A stretch of 64,000 nucleotides of DNA from Legionella londiniensis. GTDB lineage: Bacteria; Pseudomonadota; Gammaproteobacteria; Legionellales; Legionellaceae. The notes under the pieces are model-generated. The model made no database searches. It was not told where the DNA came from and worked only from the letters and a program-made list of their open reading frames with translations. The position numbers and the translations under genes were made by a program. Positions 53,001 to 61,741 of this stretch are shown here, piece by piece (position 1 is the first letter of the stretch; each line of letters begins with the position of its first letter). The DNA lies in contig NZ_LNYK01000007.1 of the NCBI RefSeq assembly GCF_001467825.1, positions 48,348-112,347 of the forward strand. The letters are read 5' to 3'.

Positions 53001-54895
53001 ATTTTTTCTGTTTTGAATGTATCGCCTACAGCTCTTGAATCAATTTCCCTGGAATTATCTACACTGCCGGGCGAATTGATGTAAAGTCCATAATGTTCAC
53101 GATAGCCGATACTGTTTGGGGTGGGTTCAGTAGCGCCCAGATAAAAACCATGCAAAGTGACGCCATCCCAGCTAGATAAGCCGCCGCTGCCCCCAACGGT
53201 GATTTCTGCTCGCGGTAAAGTGGCATTGGATTGGTAAGTATAAGTTCCATCCTGATGTATGGTTAAAACCCCATTTGCCGCGTTTATGGTTAATTGGCCA
53301 TTAACAAATTGATCATAGGTGATGTGGTTATACGTGACTGATTGTAACTGCGCCGTATCCTGACCGAAGAGATCATTTGTCGTTACATTGCCGGACACGC
53401 TGCCCTGGTATGCAACTGTCGCTTCATTCGGGTTTGCAGTGGGCGAAGTATCTTGAATATTGATGGTAACTTTTGTCCAGTCTGATTCATTGTAGCCGTC
53501 TGATGCTTTGTAATAAAAACTATCAACTACATCTGCGCCGTTTATATTGTTAACGCTTTTTGGCGCGCTGTAGGTATATGTGCCGTCAGCGTTCATGGTG
53601 ACTGTGCCGCCAAGCAAGGTCGTAATTGTATTGCTGCCATTTGCAGTTTCAGCGCCGCTGCCGTTGCTGTTGGCGGAAAACAGGCTGACGCTCAGAATAT
53701 CTGAGCTGTTTTGATCTGTATCGTTACTTAGTACATTACTGCCAATTAAATCATCACCTTCAAACACATGAGCTAAATCCTCCATCGTTTCAGGCGCGTA
53801 ATTAATGCTATAAGTATGATCGGTACTGGCTGTGGCTTTGTTGCCCGCGCGGTCTTCGGTGGCGATGGAGGCTTCGATGGTTAAATTGGCGTCTGCCGCC
53901 AAATCGCGGCCGGGGACTGCGATGCTGAAAAGCCCTTCTGCATTGACAGCGCCCTGGAATTCCTTGCCGTTGACAGTTAACGTGACGGTATCGCCTTCAT
54001 TGAACTCGCCGGCCACAGTGCCTGTGATGGTGATGTCGCGGCCTGCTTCACGGATATTGACGATGTTATCTTCAGTTGTCTGATTTACCTCGATATTGAT
54101 TTCAGGATGTGTGGTATCGATGACAGTTGGTTTTAAGGAACTCGTATTGCTGATGTTTCCCTCTGAATTGATTTGCCTTACTTTTACTGCCCCTTCTTTA
54201 TATTCGCCTTCGGGCAAGACGAAACTGTTACCGTTGCCTGTAATCCATGGTCCATTATTAACAGAATACTGCCAAGTCGCATTAGGATTTAGCCCGCTGA
54301 CGATAATGGAGCCGTTATTGGTAATAAAGTCAGTGTTGCTGATGCCCGTATCCGCGGCGAGATGAATGAGAGGAGCAGAAGGAATTGTTGGCACAGAAAG
54401 CGAAGGGCTTGAAATGATGCCGTCAGGAAAAGCAAAACGAAGAGCATAAGTCGTTAATTCTTCGGGAACCAGATCATAGGCGAAAGGTTTAAAGGAAGCC
54501 CGCGTATCAAAACCTACTTCAACCTGCCCAAGCGTATTGATGAACTCAATAAACACAAGCTCGCTGGATACTTCAGAACCATTTACGTAAGATAGAATTG
54601 GGTTTGCGTCCTCGCCGGCAGCGGTAGGGGGCAGTATCAGGCTTAAGTCGATGTTTTTTTCACTTAATAATATGACGCCGTCACCAAGTTCCAGGCTGTA
54701 CCGGCCGTTTGGATCCAGCGCAAAATCTTTAAAGATCTGGTAATAGATCTGATCATTTAAGGTTGATGGAAAAAGCCAGTATCCCCCCGCTATAAAATCT
54801 GCAATGTTTTGAGAGTTCAGCGGAGTTGCCGTTGCTGTCTTTTTGGGCAAAGCAAAAAACACCGCTTTAGAAACTATAGCAGCCACATCTTTCAC
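50027..54895 (-). CDS. Large RTX adhesin with LapG-cleavable retention module and VWA domain (LapA type)
   Basis: The 1622-residue surface protein starts with a LapA-like N-terminal retention module (1-130) that includes the LapG site Thr-Ala-Ala-Gly at 91-94 (bases 54614-54625). Ig/cadherin-like and VCBS-type repeats follow (175-560, with YSINYAPETMEDLAHVFEGDD and TYTYSAPKS). Then come a lectin-like sandwich (about 565-720), another repeat (760-885), and a von Willebrand A domain (905-1105) with MIDAS DVSGS at 913-917 and SDGEPT at 1016. A PPC-like domain (1285-1415), RTX nonapeptides (1457-1508, GGDGNDTLFGGEGNDT) and a type I secretion C-terminal target region (1515-1622) close it. No Sec signal peptide, as expected. 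It is much shorter than LapA or RtxA because large repeat arrays are absent. Confidence 0.9.
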   Translation of the reverse strand: MKDVAAIVSKAVFFALPKKTATATPLNSQNIADFIAGGYWLFPSTLNDQIYYQIFKDFALDPNGRYSLELGDGVILLSEKNIDLSLILPPTAAGEDANPILSYVNGSEVSSELVFIEFINTLGQVEVGFDTRASFKPFAYDLVPEELTTYALRFAFPDGIISSPSLSVPTIPSAPLIHLAADTGISNTDFITNNGSIIVSGLNPNATWQYSVNNGPWITGNGNSFVLPEGEYKEGAVKVRQINSEGNISNTSSLKPTVIDTTHPEINIEVNQTTEDNIVNIREAGRDITITGTVAGEFNEGDTVTLTVNGKEFQGAVNAEGLFSIAVPGRDLAADANLTIEASIATEDRAGNKATASTDHTYSINYAPETMEDLAHVFEGDDLIGSNVLSNDTDQNSSDILSVSLFSANSNGSGAETANGSNTITTLLGGTVTMNADGTYTYSAPKSVNNINGADVVDSFYYKASDGYNESDWTKVTINIQDTSPTANPNEATVAYQGSVSGNVTTNDLFGQDTAQLQSVTYNHITYDQFVNGQLTINAANGVLTIHQDGTYTYQSNATLPRAEITVGGSGGLSSWDGVTLHGFYLGATEPTPNSIGYREHYGLYINSPGSVDNSREIDSRAVGDTFKTEKIVVEFDVNVTEVTVGARDVQNHDSIHWIAYDENGDEVATGIFTGENSAPGNDHTYTFTITASEAFRSVAFMGHDGNDDFTLWNIKYIPAEANQDVPPDVFTYVLVDADGSTSQETTLTITHDSTLGTTAVSDESSVFESGLPQGTEAGIASIVASGNLLANDENVTPDAAINEISFNGNTFAPVDGVITIDTPLGILTVYTEDSVDGHNKGDYEYTLQNASNEGDHVSEAFTYQLINSSTGNASSSALTINIADDAPRGQDIHASLNKEGSALTINMTLVIDVSGSMNEIDSGETASRLELAKQSLEELIRTGDEAGTINIKIIAFSTMAANSGWFVNNIEAAIDYLNLLQANGYTYYDNALQEVISSNGAPEPSADQHLLYFISDGEPTNNHSIANGNLTYNGYEDTEAWEQFITDSSIDKAFAVGFAGARSSALEPVAYPNGEDGGEVIIIDSASDLADALINSLVDHVQTGTVINTENASAEGFIIGADDAGSHIQSIMINHVVYEFNPAEPEIEVATGIKGATLTFNFLTGTYQYTVDSNEEIIAAETFPITLVDGDGDEKTIHLTVQVNYEASIDANRDTIITNLTEGSLNFDASALLNNDAGITNDVLISQVNNPKGGTVSLNNNMIQFNLNAQYSANDFNNTQYAKIVNESENNNTKLNADEISRGSFKSNGLNNYSMTYRGAVSSNDADWFMLSLAAGELVHIDLNNTAYNIDIFAYDDNGNQLTQIFDYTFSSYYGTYGITNGLFAVQEEGNYYFQVAKNSGSSLNYEANITIDTSNAQYQGFDYTVNDHNAVEISAPVNIIVQEGNELTGSEASEILIGSDGDDMINADGGDDVLFAGLGDDILHGGDGNDTLFGGEGNDTMTGGDGQNTFVWKAGDDAGGSIDTITDFKLGQNGDVLDLSDLLVGESNTAESLDAYLNISYDNASNTSTVSVNPDGSASFSATQAIVLSGVDLTAGGTLQTDQAILDVLINNGNIVTDGG

Positions 54896-54922
54896 CCTAC
54901 ATTAATACCACATCCTACATAG

Positions 54923-54931
54923 AGTATAGCA
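54923..54931 (-). promoter_or_regulatory. Extended -10 promoter of the adhesin gene
   Basis: On the minus strand TGC-TATACT (TATACT at 54928-54923) forms an extended -10, about 28 bases before the start codon. The -35 region is poor (CAAGAT at 17 bases), which suits an activator-dependent or extended -10 promoter. AGGGTG about 5 bases before the ATG is the ribosome site. The 141-base gap to lapD means the adhesin may be transcribed both alone and from lapD. Confidence 0.45.
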
Positions 54932-55036
54932 AGTATTTAGTAAAAATCTTGACTAAAAAGCCTAAAAATAAAACAAATAATTGCTGTCGCGGAAAAATTT
55001 AAAGCGCTGCCAATGTACTGATTGGTTTAAAATAGC

Positions 55037-56956
55037 TTATTTTTGTATCTGCACAGGGCTTTGGACATAATGCCCCTGATAATGGGTAATACCCAAGTCT
55101 TTGAAATGTTGAAGCTGGCTCTCGCTTTCAATCGCTGTGGCAATCAGCGTGATGTCGAGATTGCGGCAGATGGCCAGCAAGTTCATGATTAGCTCTTGTT
55201 TTATCATGTTATTTTTTAAATCATTCGCAAAACTGCCGTCTAACTTTAGATAACTCAAGTTTAAATTTTTCAAGTGGTTGAAGGATGTTAATGTTGCGGC
55301 AACCCTGTCCAGGCCAACCTTGGCGCCCAATTGGGTAAGCTCTGTAATCAATATTTTAGTTTCTTTTTGGCCACGGGTTAGGTAATGTTCACTGAGTTCG
55401 AAATGTATTTTTGCAAGCCGCTCTGGCGGAATTTCCTGAATCAGATTGATAAGGGCCAGGCGATTCTTGGGTATGCCTACTGTCGCAGCAGACAAATTAA
55501 CCGCCAGATTTTCCTTCACATTAAGACATAAGATTTTCTGCAACATAAATTGATCAATTGCAAAACTTAAATCATATGCTTCGGCCAATGGCATAAATTC
55601 ACGTGCTGATATTTCTTCATGATTAACCTGCAATCTGAGGAAGCATTCCTTATGATAAATTCCGATATTTGATTGTACTGGTTGTGCATAGATAAAAAAT
55701 TTGTGGTTATTCAAGGCGTCTTTGATCAGAGCCTGCCATTCCTTGCCTGGACGGGTTTTGGCTGCAGTTTTGCTGTCTAGAAAATAACGCTCATCTTCTT
55801 GCTGGCTTGCCTTGCGCAGTGCCTGATCTGCACGGATTAATAGTTGTGAAGGATCTTCTGCGAATTTTAAATTAACTGCGCCAATATTGCATGTCAGCGC
55901 TTTTTCCCGCAGAAGTTCATTGCATTGCGTGGACAAATTTTTTATAAGGGCCTCAACAACATCCTCATGTGTTTCATGAATAATGATGCCGAATTTTGGG
56001 CCGTCAAGCCGTGCCCTAATATCTGCCTTTTTATTTTGTAAGACATGATTTAGCTTTTCAGCAATGATTTTAATGACCTGGTCGCCTTCAAAATATCCAT
56101 GCAGGGAATTAAATGACGCCATTCCGGCCAATTCAATCAGAAGCATATGTCCCGGAAAAAAATCTTCTTCACTCGAAAGCAGATGATTCAGTTGTTGAAA
56201 AAAATAGCGCCGATTGCCCAAGCCGGTTAAGTTATCCTGATAAGATTTTTTTCTGAGCCGGTCTATCTCTTGAATCTGTTGATCAAAAAAACCTTTTAAC
56301 TTCCTGACCATGTTATTAATAGTATCGGAAAGCTCCCTTAACTCTTTTAATCGGGGAGGGGGCTTTAGCTCATAAAAATTCTTACGGCCGATGTCTCGGG
56401 CTTGTTGGGTGATGCGCTTTAAGGGTTTGAAGGTAATTTTGATTAAGAGCACGCTGATGAGGGTGATGAGGAGCATCAAGGCAAGAAAAAGAAAGAACAG
56501 TCTTAAGGTGGTTTGCCATAGCGCAAGAAAAGCGAGATCGCTGTCACTTTGCACAGTGACTTTACCGACTTGCTGCCAGCCGCTTAGAATCAAAGCGGAC
56601 TTTTTTGCATTCTGAATCGGTATTAGATTACGGAACCATTGCGGAACGATGGCTTTTCTTTCTTTTTGCGAGCGCGCAACCAGGATTTTATCATTGATAT
56701 CAGTAACAACAATACTGTTTAGGTAGCCTCTGTCAAAAACAGCATTTACCTTGCCGAGTATCGTTGCTGTATCGGTTCGCTTGGCAAACTGTTCAGACAG
56801 CGAGAGCCCCAGAGACGTTGCTGTATCTTGGGCATTTCGTTGTAACTGTTCTTCAAAGTATAATTTGGATTGATAAACAGTAATAAAAAAAGTCCCAATA
56901 AACAGCGCAATCAAGGCACCGATTACAATCATTAAAGTTTGTTTCGATAATGTCAC
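55037..56956 (-). CDS. lapD: c-di-GMP receptor LapD (degenerate GGDEF-EAL, inner membrane)
   Basis: The 639-residue protein has membrane helix 1 at 7-27. A periplasmic LapD/MoxY-type domain (30-145) contains the conserved LSGWQQVGKVTVQSD (Trp127). Helix 2 (150-172) and HAMP (173-225) follow. The GGDEF domain (235-390) has RLDGPKF instead of RGGDEF. In the EAL domain (405-639) EAL is replaced by ECF (437-439) and DDFG by LDRV (549-552), while YAQP, AVNLSA and FELSE remain. Both enzyme sites are therefore predicted dead, as in the LapD receptor, which sequesters LapG when its EAL domain binds c-di-GMP. The start lies right after the lapG stop. Confidence 0.93.
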   Translation of the reverse strand: MTLSKQTLMIVIGALIALFIGTFFITVYQSKLYFEEQLQRNAQDTATSLGLSLSEQFAKRTDTATILGKVNAVFDRGYLNSIVVTDINDKILVARSQKERKAIVPQWFRNLIPIQNAKKSALILSGWQQVGKVTVQSDSDLAFLALWQTTLRLFFLFLALMLLITLISVLLIKITFKPLKRITQQARDIGRKNFYELKPPPRLKELRELSDTINNMVRKLKGFFDQQIQEIDRLRKKSYQDNLTGLGNRRYFFQQLNHLLSSEEDFFPGHMLLIELAGMASFNSLHGYFEGDQVIKIIAEKLNHVLQNKKADIRARLDGPKFGIIIHETHEDVVEALIKNLSTQCNELLREKALTCNIGAVNLKFAEDPSQLLIRADQALRKASQQEDERYFLDSKTAAKTRPGKEWQALIKDALNNHKFFIYAQPVQSNIGIYHKECFLRLQVNHEEISAREFMPLAEAYDLSFAIDQFMLQKILCLNVKENLAVNLSAATVGIPKNRLALINLIQEIPPERLAKIHFELSEHYLTRGQKETKILITELTQLGAKVGLDRVAATLTSFNHLKNLNLSYLKLDGSFANDLKNNMIKQELIMNLLAICRNLDITLIATAIESESQLQHFKDLGITHYQGHYVQSPVQIQK

Positions 56957-57637
56957 TTAAATTCCACCTTGTAATTGAAAACGCTTAATCAGCGCTTGCC
57001 ATTTGCTTAAACTGCTTGCCTTTCCATAAGGTATTGCCATTTTTCTGTTCTCATATAACCAGACGTCCTCGGCATTAAAGCTGTAAACCGGTAAAAGATC
57101 GGAACGTTTGGATGCCGGTAGAATTTCTTTAACCAGGCTGTCCAAAATCAATGGTTCAGCATCTGGTGTTTCATAGTAAGCTAAAACCATATGTGCCTGA
57201 TTATGAGTCATAATTGTGACATAAGTAATCCGTAGCTTTTGTTCAGGCACTCCCATGGCCACAAGGGTAAAATATTTGGCAATCGCAAATTCTTCACAGT
57301 CTCCGCCTCCCGCGGCTAAAAACTCATAAGGTGTGAGCCACACATCAACAGAATCTTGCGGTTCTTCCGGTATATAGGCAAGTCGATTAAAAAAAGTATT
57401 CACTTGTTCCAATAATTTTTGTGTATTTTGAGGATTTTGTCTATTGATTATGGCCTTCCATTCAGCAATGCGTTTTTTTGAACCCGGAACAGCTGTTAAT
57501 TCATCCCCATTAAATCCATGAAGCTTATTGTTGAGCGAATTGGCGGCATATAAGTTATAACTTAGCAGGAGGAACAATAAAAAACATCCTCTTATAACAA
57601 ATGCGGTGAATTGATTGTTTGAGGTATTGATTTGCAT
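56957..57637 (-). CDS. lapG: Periplasmic LapG cysteine protease (BTLCP)
   Basis: The 226-residue protein has a signal peptide (FVIRGCFLLFLLLSYNLYA, about 13-31). It is a transglutaminase-like protease with Cys114 in AAGGGDCEEFAIAKY, His149 in QAHMVLAYY and Asp166 in LILDSL. The spacings of 35 and 17 equal those recalled for LapG of Pseudomonas and Legionella pneumophila. WLTPYEFLA before the Cys and ITYVT after it are typical. LapG cuts the adhesin after the first Ala of TAAG. Calcium dependence is expected from the family. It sits between tolC and lapD. Confidence 0.94.
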   Translation of the reverse strand: MQINTSNNQFTAFVIRGCFLLFLLLSYNLYAANSLNNKLHGFNGDELTAVPGSKKRIAEWKAIINRQNPQNTQKLLEQVNTFFNRLAYIPEEPQDSVDVWLTPYEFLAAGGGDCEEFAIAKYFTLVAMGVPEQKLRITYVTIMTHNQAHMVLAYYETPDAEPLILDSLVKEILPASKRSDLLPVYSFNAEDVWLYENRKMAIPYGKASSLSKWQALIKRFQLQGGI

Positions 57638-57755
57638 CTGTTGGAATAGGATTTGCCGAAGAAAGAGAATGTTTCTTTAGTGTAGCTCAACTTGTTTTAA
57701 ATGGCGCATGGTGAAGGTTGGTATTGGGGATATGTTTTCTTGGGCCTGGTGTTGT

Positions 57756-59093
57756 TTATTTAGTAAAAAAATTGCTTTTTTGCGGAATCCTTATGGGAGA
57801 AGTCCGGCTAAGATAAGGTATCAGGCAACCAATACTGTTTAAAATTCGATAACGCGCAAACAGTTCATCATTGATTGCCTGCAGGTGGTCAATTTCCGCT
57901 TTATATTTTTCATTTTGTGTATTGAGCAAATCGAGGAATGAACGTTGGCCAATTTTAAATTGTTCAAAATAAGCTGCTCTTGTCTTTTGCGTATTTAACA
58001 CATAGGCTGCAAGAGCAGTTACTCTAAGGCCGCTCGCATGCCAGGCGTTGTAGGAAAGGCGGATGGCTTCTTTTAAATCAATAATGGAGTTGTTGCGAAT
58101 TTCCAATGCTTCCTGGACTAAAAATGCAGTTTTTCTGCTGTTGGCCAGATCGCTGCCGCCTCTGAAGGCATTATAGCTTCCACGAATAATTGCGAGATTA
58201 TCGTTGTTCCTGCCTTCAAGTCCATCCAGATTCCGATTTCTGGAAGCGCTCAAAATACCATCAATTTTGGGATAAAACCCCGCCTTGGCAACCTGATGCT
58301 GGGCACGGGCTTCTTTGATGTCTGCTTGTGCGGAATGAATAAAAGGGTGATTCTGCAAGCCTTTATGGATTGCCTGGTCTGCTGTGGGCGGGATCGCATC
58401 CTTGTCTGGGATATTGGGTTCCACAAGATTTTCAGGCCAGCAGCCAACATATTTTTTAAAACGAATCTTGGCTTCCTCATAATTGCTTTCCGCGGTAATC
58501 AGATTGGCTTTGGCAAGCTCAAGCCTGGACTGGGCTTGATCAAGCTCGGCTTGCCTTGAAATACCTGCCTCGCTTCGTTCCTCAATTAAGTTGAGCAAAC
58601 GCTTATGTACGGCTAAATTTTTTTTTGCGAGCAGAACAAGCTTTTTATGTAAAATGACATTTAAATAGGTTTCAGTGACGGTGAGGGCAAGGTCGTTTGC
58701 AACGCCTAGTGTTTTAAAATGTTGCGACTGAAAAGAAAACAGGTTGCGTTTGACCTCGCCTACAATACCGCCGCCGGCAAAAATATTCTGAGTTAATGCA
58801 ACACTGAACTCACGCCGGTTTAAAGTAATTTTACTGTCTCCCTCCAGATCTTGGGTAATTGGGCTTTCGGTCATTTCACGCCCGTAACCTGCATTAATAT
58901 CAATGGAAGGATAATAAGCACCCTCAGCTTCTGCTATACTTTGTTGTGCGGCAGCAGCTTGAGCAAAATTTTGCAGTATTTCGGGATGGGAGGTAATTGT
59001 TTGCTGAATGGCTTCCTGCAAGGTTTGGGCAGAAACCTCACTCCATGTGAATATCAGCAAAAACAGGCTTATCAAGTGACTTTTATTGAACAT
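57756..59093 (-). CDS. lapE: TolC-family outer-membrane channel of the type I system (LapE)
   Basis: The 445-residue OEP family protein has a signal peptide (LISLFLLIFTWSEVSAQT). Two repeated halves have long helices and barrel strands (REFSVALTQNIFAGGGIVGEVKR; GSYNAFRGGSDLANSRK). The end, FEQFKIGQRSFLDLLNTQNEKYKAEIDH, is the standard second-repeat motif. It is the first gene of the minus-strand set tolC-lapG-lapD-adhesin, 118 bases before lapG. It completes the trans-envelope path with lapB and lapC. Confidence 0.92.
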   Translation of the reverse strand: MFNKSHLISLFLLIFTWSEVSAQTLQEAIQQTITSHPEILQNFAQAAAAQQSIAEAEGAYYPSIDINAGYGREMTESPITQDLEGDSKITLNRREFSVALTQNIFAGGGIVGEVKRNLFSFQSQHFKTLGVANDLALTVTETYLNVILHKKLVLLAKKNLAVHKRLLNLIEERSEAGISRQAELDQAQSRLELAKANLITAESNYEEAKIRFKKYVGCWPENLVEPNIPDKDAIPPTADQAIHKGLQNHPFIHSAQADIKEARAQHQVAKAGFYPKIDGILSASRNRNLDGLEGRNNDNLAIIRGSYNAFRGGSDLANSRKTAFLVQEALEIRNNSIIDLKEAIRLSYNAWHASGLRVTALAAYVLNTQKTRAAYFEQFKIGQRSFLDLLNTQNEKYKAEIDHLQAINDELFARYRILNSIGCLIPYLSRTSPIRIPQKSNFFTK

Positions 59094-59186
59094 TCAACTG
59101 CAAAAAATCCGTGGTTTATATAAAGGTACACACCTTCATTATGCATGGCAATAGCTGGGGTTGTTAAAAAATTGCATGAAGGATTA

Positions 59187-59215
59187 TTGACCTCATTACC
59201 AAGTGCGGTTATTAT
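59187..59215 (+). promoter_or_regulatory. Sigma-70-type promoter of the tRNA cluster
   Basis: TTGACC (59187-59192), a 17-base spacer and TATTAT (59210-59215) are followed by a GC-rich discriminator GCTCGCTC, as in stringently controlled stable-RNA promoters. The predicted start is near 59222, about 20 bases before tRNA-Pro. Confidence 0.7.
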
Positions 59216-59242
59216 GCTCGCTCTGTCCTTGGGATGGGTTCG

Positions 59243-59319
59243 CGGGGTGTAGCGCAGTCTGGTAGCGCGCCTGCTTTGGGAGCAGGATGTCGGGAGTTCG
59301 AATCTCTCCACCCCGACCA
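59243..59319 (+). tRNA. tRNA-Pro (TGG)
   Basis: The 77-base cloverleaf has the anticodon loop TTTGGGA between CCTGC and GCAGG, T-arm GGGAGTTCGAATCTCTC and acceptor CGGGGTG/CACCCCG, with encoded CCA. First gene of the four-tRNA cluster. Confidence 0.97.
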
Positions 59320-59351
59320 ATGTACCCTCGGAACTGCAGGGTATGCTTATT

Positions 59352-59428
59352 GCGCCCGTAGCTCATCTGGATAGAGCATCGGCCTTCTAAGCCGAGGGTA
59401 GCAGGTTCGAATCCTGCCGGGCGTGCCA
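59352..59428 (+). tRNA. tRNA-Arg (TCT)
   Basis: The 77-base cloverleaf has acceptor GCGCCCG paired with CGGGCGT-type end, anticodon stem TCGGC/GCCGA around CTTCTAA (anticodon TCT), T-loop GTTCGAATC and encoded CCA. Confidence 0.97.
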
Positions 59429-59469
59429 AACGTCAAGCGGTATCTGTTTAACTATGGTATGAATATATG

Positions 59470-59545
59470 GTGGGCGTAGCTCAGTTGGTAGAGCCCCGGG
59501 TTGTGATCCCGGTTGTCGTGGGTTCGAGTCCCATCGCTCACCCCA
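59470..59545 (+). tRNA. tRNA-His (GTG)
   Basis: The 76-base cloverleaf (77 with the G-1 at 59469, which faces C73) has anticodon stem CCGGG/CCCGG around TTGTGAT (anticodon GTG), T-loop GTTCGAGTC and encoded CCA. The genomic G-1 is the expected HisRS identity element. Confidence 0.96.
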
Positions 59546-59634
59546 GTACATTAAAGCGGATGTGCGGTTTTATTTCACAAAGCATCCCAAGTCTTTACAA
59601 GACAATCCTGCTGTTTGATAATTCCACCCTGTTT

Positions 59635-59719
59635 GCGAAAGTGGCGGAACTGGTAGACGCGCTGGATTTAGGTTCCAGTGGGGAAGCCCGTGAGAGTTCG
59701 AGTCTCTCCTTTCGCACCA
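59635..59719 (+). tRNA. tRNA-Leu (TAG)
   Basis: The 85-base class II tRNA has a long variable arm (TGGGGAAGCCCG), acceptor GCGAAAG/CTTTCGC, anticodon loop TTTAGGT between CTGGA and TCCAG (anticodon TAG) and encoded CCA. It lies 33 bases before tig. Confidence 0.96.
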
Positions 59720-59752
59720 TTTCCAGTATAAATAATTTCAAGAGGTGAATAG

Positions 59753-61084
59753 ATGCAAGTTTCTGTTGAGACCTTGAATGGTTTGGAACGTAAAGTAACT
59801 GTTTCGGTACCAACCGAAAAAGTAGAGGAAGAAGTGAGCCTGCGTCTCAAAGATCTTGCTCGAAAAGTGAAAATAGCTGGTTTTCGCCCAGGCAAGGTGC
59901 CTATGGATGTTGTCAAAAAGCGATTTTCTGATTCTGTGCGGCAAGAAGTTGCAAGAGATATGATTCAATCCACATTGCACGAAGCTTTAAAAGAGAAAGA
60001 TTTAGTGCCCGCAGGCTACCCTTCTGTGGAGCCCCTCGAGATAGAGGCAGGCAAGGATTTCCGCTATAGCGCGGTCTTTGAAATATTTCCTGAATTCACC
60101 ATCAATGAATTGGACAGCGAAGATACAGTAGAACAAATTCGCGCAACGGTGACCGATAGCGATGTTGATGAAATGTTGGAAAAGCTTCGTGAACAAAACA
60201 AAGAATGGCATGAAGTTTCCCGTGCCGCGGCAGAAGGCGACAAGGTTACAATTGACTTTGAAGGCTTTATCAATGGTGAAGCATTTGAAGGCGGCAAAGC
60301 AAAAGACTATTCAGTTGTCATTGGCTCCGGCAGCATGATTCCTGGATTTGAGGAAGGGCTGATTGGAGCGGAGCAAGGGAAGGAATTTGATCTGAAGGTC
60401 CGGTTTCCCGAAGATTATGGCCATAAGGATTTAGCCGGTAAAGATGCTGTGTTTAAAGTTCAGGTTCAATTTGTGAAAGAAGGACAGTTGCCTGAGTTAA
60501 ATGATGCTTTCGCAGAAAAATTCAACATCAAAGAAGGCGGAATCGAGGCATTAAAAAAGGATATCAGAGAAAACATGGAGCGTGAATTGGAGCGCCGCCT
60601 CAGCGCTTTAAATCGTGAGCGGGCATTTAATAAATTGGTGGAAAAAAATCCTATTGAACTTCCTAATGCTTTGATTGATCGGGAAATTGATAATTTGAAA
60701 CATGAGATGTTTCATCGTATCTTTGGACCAAAACATCATGACAATGAAAAAATTCCTGATTTTCCACGTTCCTTGTTTGAAGATCAGGCAAAAAGACGCG
60801 TGCATTTAGGCCTGCTGTTTTCCGAATATGTCAAAAAACATGAGTTGATTGTTGATAAAGGCCGTGTTGAGGCAATGATTGATAAATTTGCCAATGCTTA
60901 TGAAAATCCGGATGAGTTGCGGGCCTGGTATCAGGGTGATAAGGAACGTATGGCGGAAGTTGAGGCTATGGTCATGGAAGATATGGTTGCAGAAAAAATT
61001 TTGGCGGATGCTAAAATATCTGAGGTTAAGCAAGAATATGAAGATGTGATGAATCCTAAAAAGGAAACTGAACAAGGAGCCTAA
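59753..61084 (+). CDS. tig: Trigger factor
   Basis: The 443-residue ribosome-bound chaperone and prolyl isomerase has an N-terminal ribosome-binding domain with the signature GFRPGKVP (about 43-50). The FKBP-type PPIase domain (about 150-240) has [18 protein letters not shown] and [16 protein letters not shown] long helical C-terminal chaperone domain follows. It precedes clpP by 3 bases, the usual tig-clpP-clpX-lon quality-control cluster. Ribosome site AGAGGTG is visible. Confidence 0.96.
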   Translation: MQVSVETLNGLERKVTVSVPTEKVEEEVSLRLKDLARKVKIAGFRPGKVPMDVVKKRFSDSVRQEVARDMIQSTLHEALKEKDLVPAGYPSVEPLEIEAGKDFRYSAVFEIFPEFTINELDSEDTVEQIRATVTDSDVDEMLEKLREQNKEWHEVSRAAAEGDKVTIDFEGFINGEAFEGGKAKDYSVVIGSGSMIPGFEEGLIGAEQGKEFDLKVRFPEDYGHKDLAGKDAVFKVQVQFVKEGQLPELNDAFAEKFNIKEGGIEALKKDIRENMERELERRLSALNRERAFNKLVEKNPIELPNALIDREIDNLKHEMFHRIFGPKHHDNEKIPDFPRSLFEDQAKRRVHLGLLFSEYVKKHELIVDKGRVEAMIDKFANAYENPDELRAWYQGDKERMAEVEAMVMEDMVAEKILADAKISEVKQEYEDVMNPKKETEQGA

Positions 61085-61087
61085 AAC

Positions 61088-61741
61088 ATGCGCGAATACC
61101 CAGAAAATCTGATACGAAACGCCAGCGGGCTGGTTCCCATGGTGATCGAACAAACTTCAAGAGGTGAGCGCTCATATGATATCTATTCGCGGTTGCTGAA
61201 AGAAAGAATCATTTTTCTATTGGGTGAAGTAGAAGATCATATGGCCAACCTGGTGGTCGCGCAATTGCTGTTTTTAGAATCAGAAAATCCGGATAAAGAC
61301 ATATCGCTTTATATTAATTCCCCTGGCGGGGTTGTGACGGCCGGGCTTGCTATTTATGATACAATGCAGTTTATCAAGCCTGATGTCAGTACTTTATGCA
61401 TTGGCCAGGCTGCAAGCGCTGCAGCTTTGCTGTTATGCGCAGGAGCGGCTGGCAAACGGTATTGTCTCCCAAATGCGCGCGTGATGATCCATCAGCCTTT
61501 AGGCGGTTATCGCGGCCAGGCAACAGATATTGAAATCCATGCCCGGGAGACTTTAGCGGTGAGGGAACGTTTAAACAGCATTATGGCGAAACATACCAAC
61601 AAAACGCCTGATCAGATCATGCGCGATACGGAGCGTGACAACTTTATGAACGCGCAGCAGGCAGCAGATTATGGCCTGGTGGACAGGGTTCTTTATGATA
61701 GAGCCACAGCTGGAAAAATGGCTGATGAAAGCGGTGCGTAA
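61088..61741 (+). CDS. clpP: ATP-dependent Clp protease proteolytic subunit
   Basis: The 217-residue serine peptidase has Ser110 ([13 protein letters not shown]), His135 ([10 protein letters not shown]) and Asp184 (TERDNFM). The short N-terminus may include a propeptide before [18 protein letters not shown]. It forms a tetradecamer fed by ClpX. AAGGAGCC precedes the ATG 5 bases away. Confidence 0.97.
   Translation: MREYPENLIRNASGLVPMVIEQTSRGERSYDIYSRLLKERIIFLLGEVEDHMANLVVAQLLFLESENPDKDISLYINSPGGVVTAGLAIYDTMQFIKPDVSTLCIGQAASAAALLLCAGAAGKRYCLPNARVMIHQPLGGYRGQATDIEIHARETLAVRERLNSIMAKHTNKTPDQIMRDTERDNFMNAQQAADYGLVDRVLYDRATAGKMADESGA

Noticed and set aside
59467..59748. 93-codon frame across tRNA-His and tRNA-Leu
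   Set aside because: It runs through two tRNA genes and is an artefact of their sequence.
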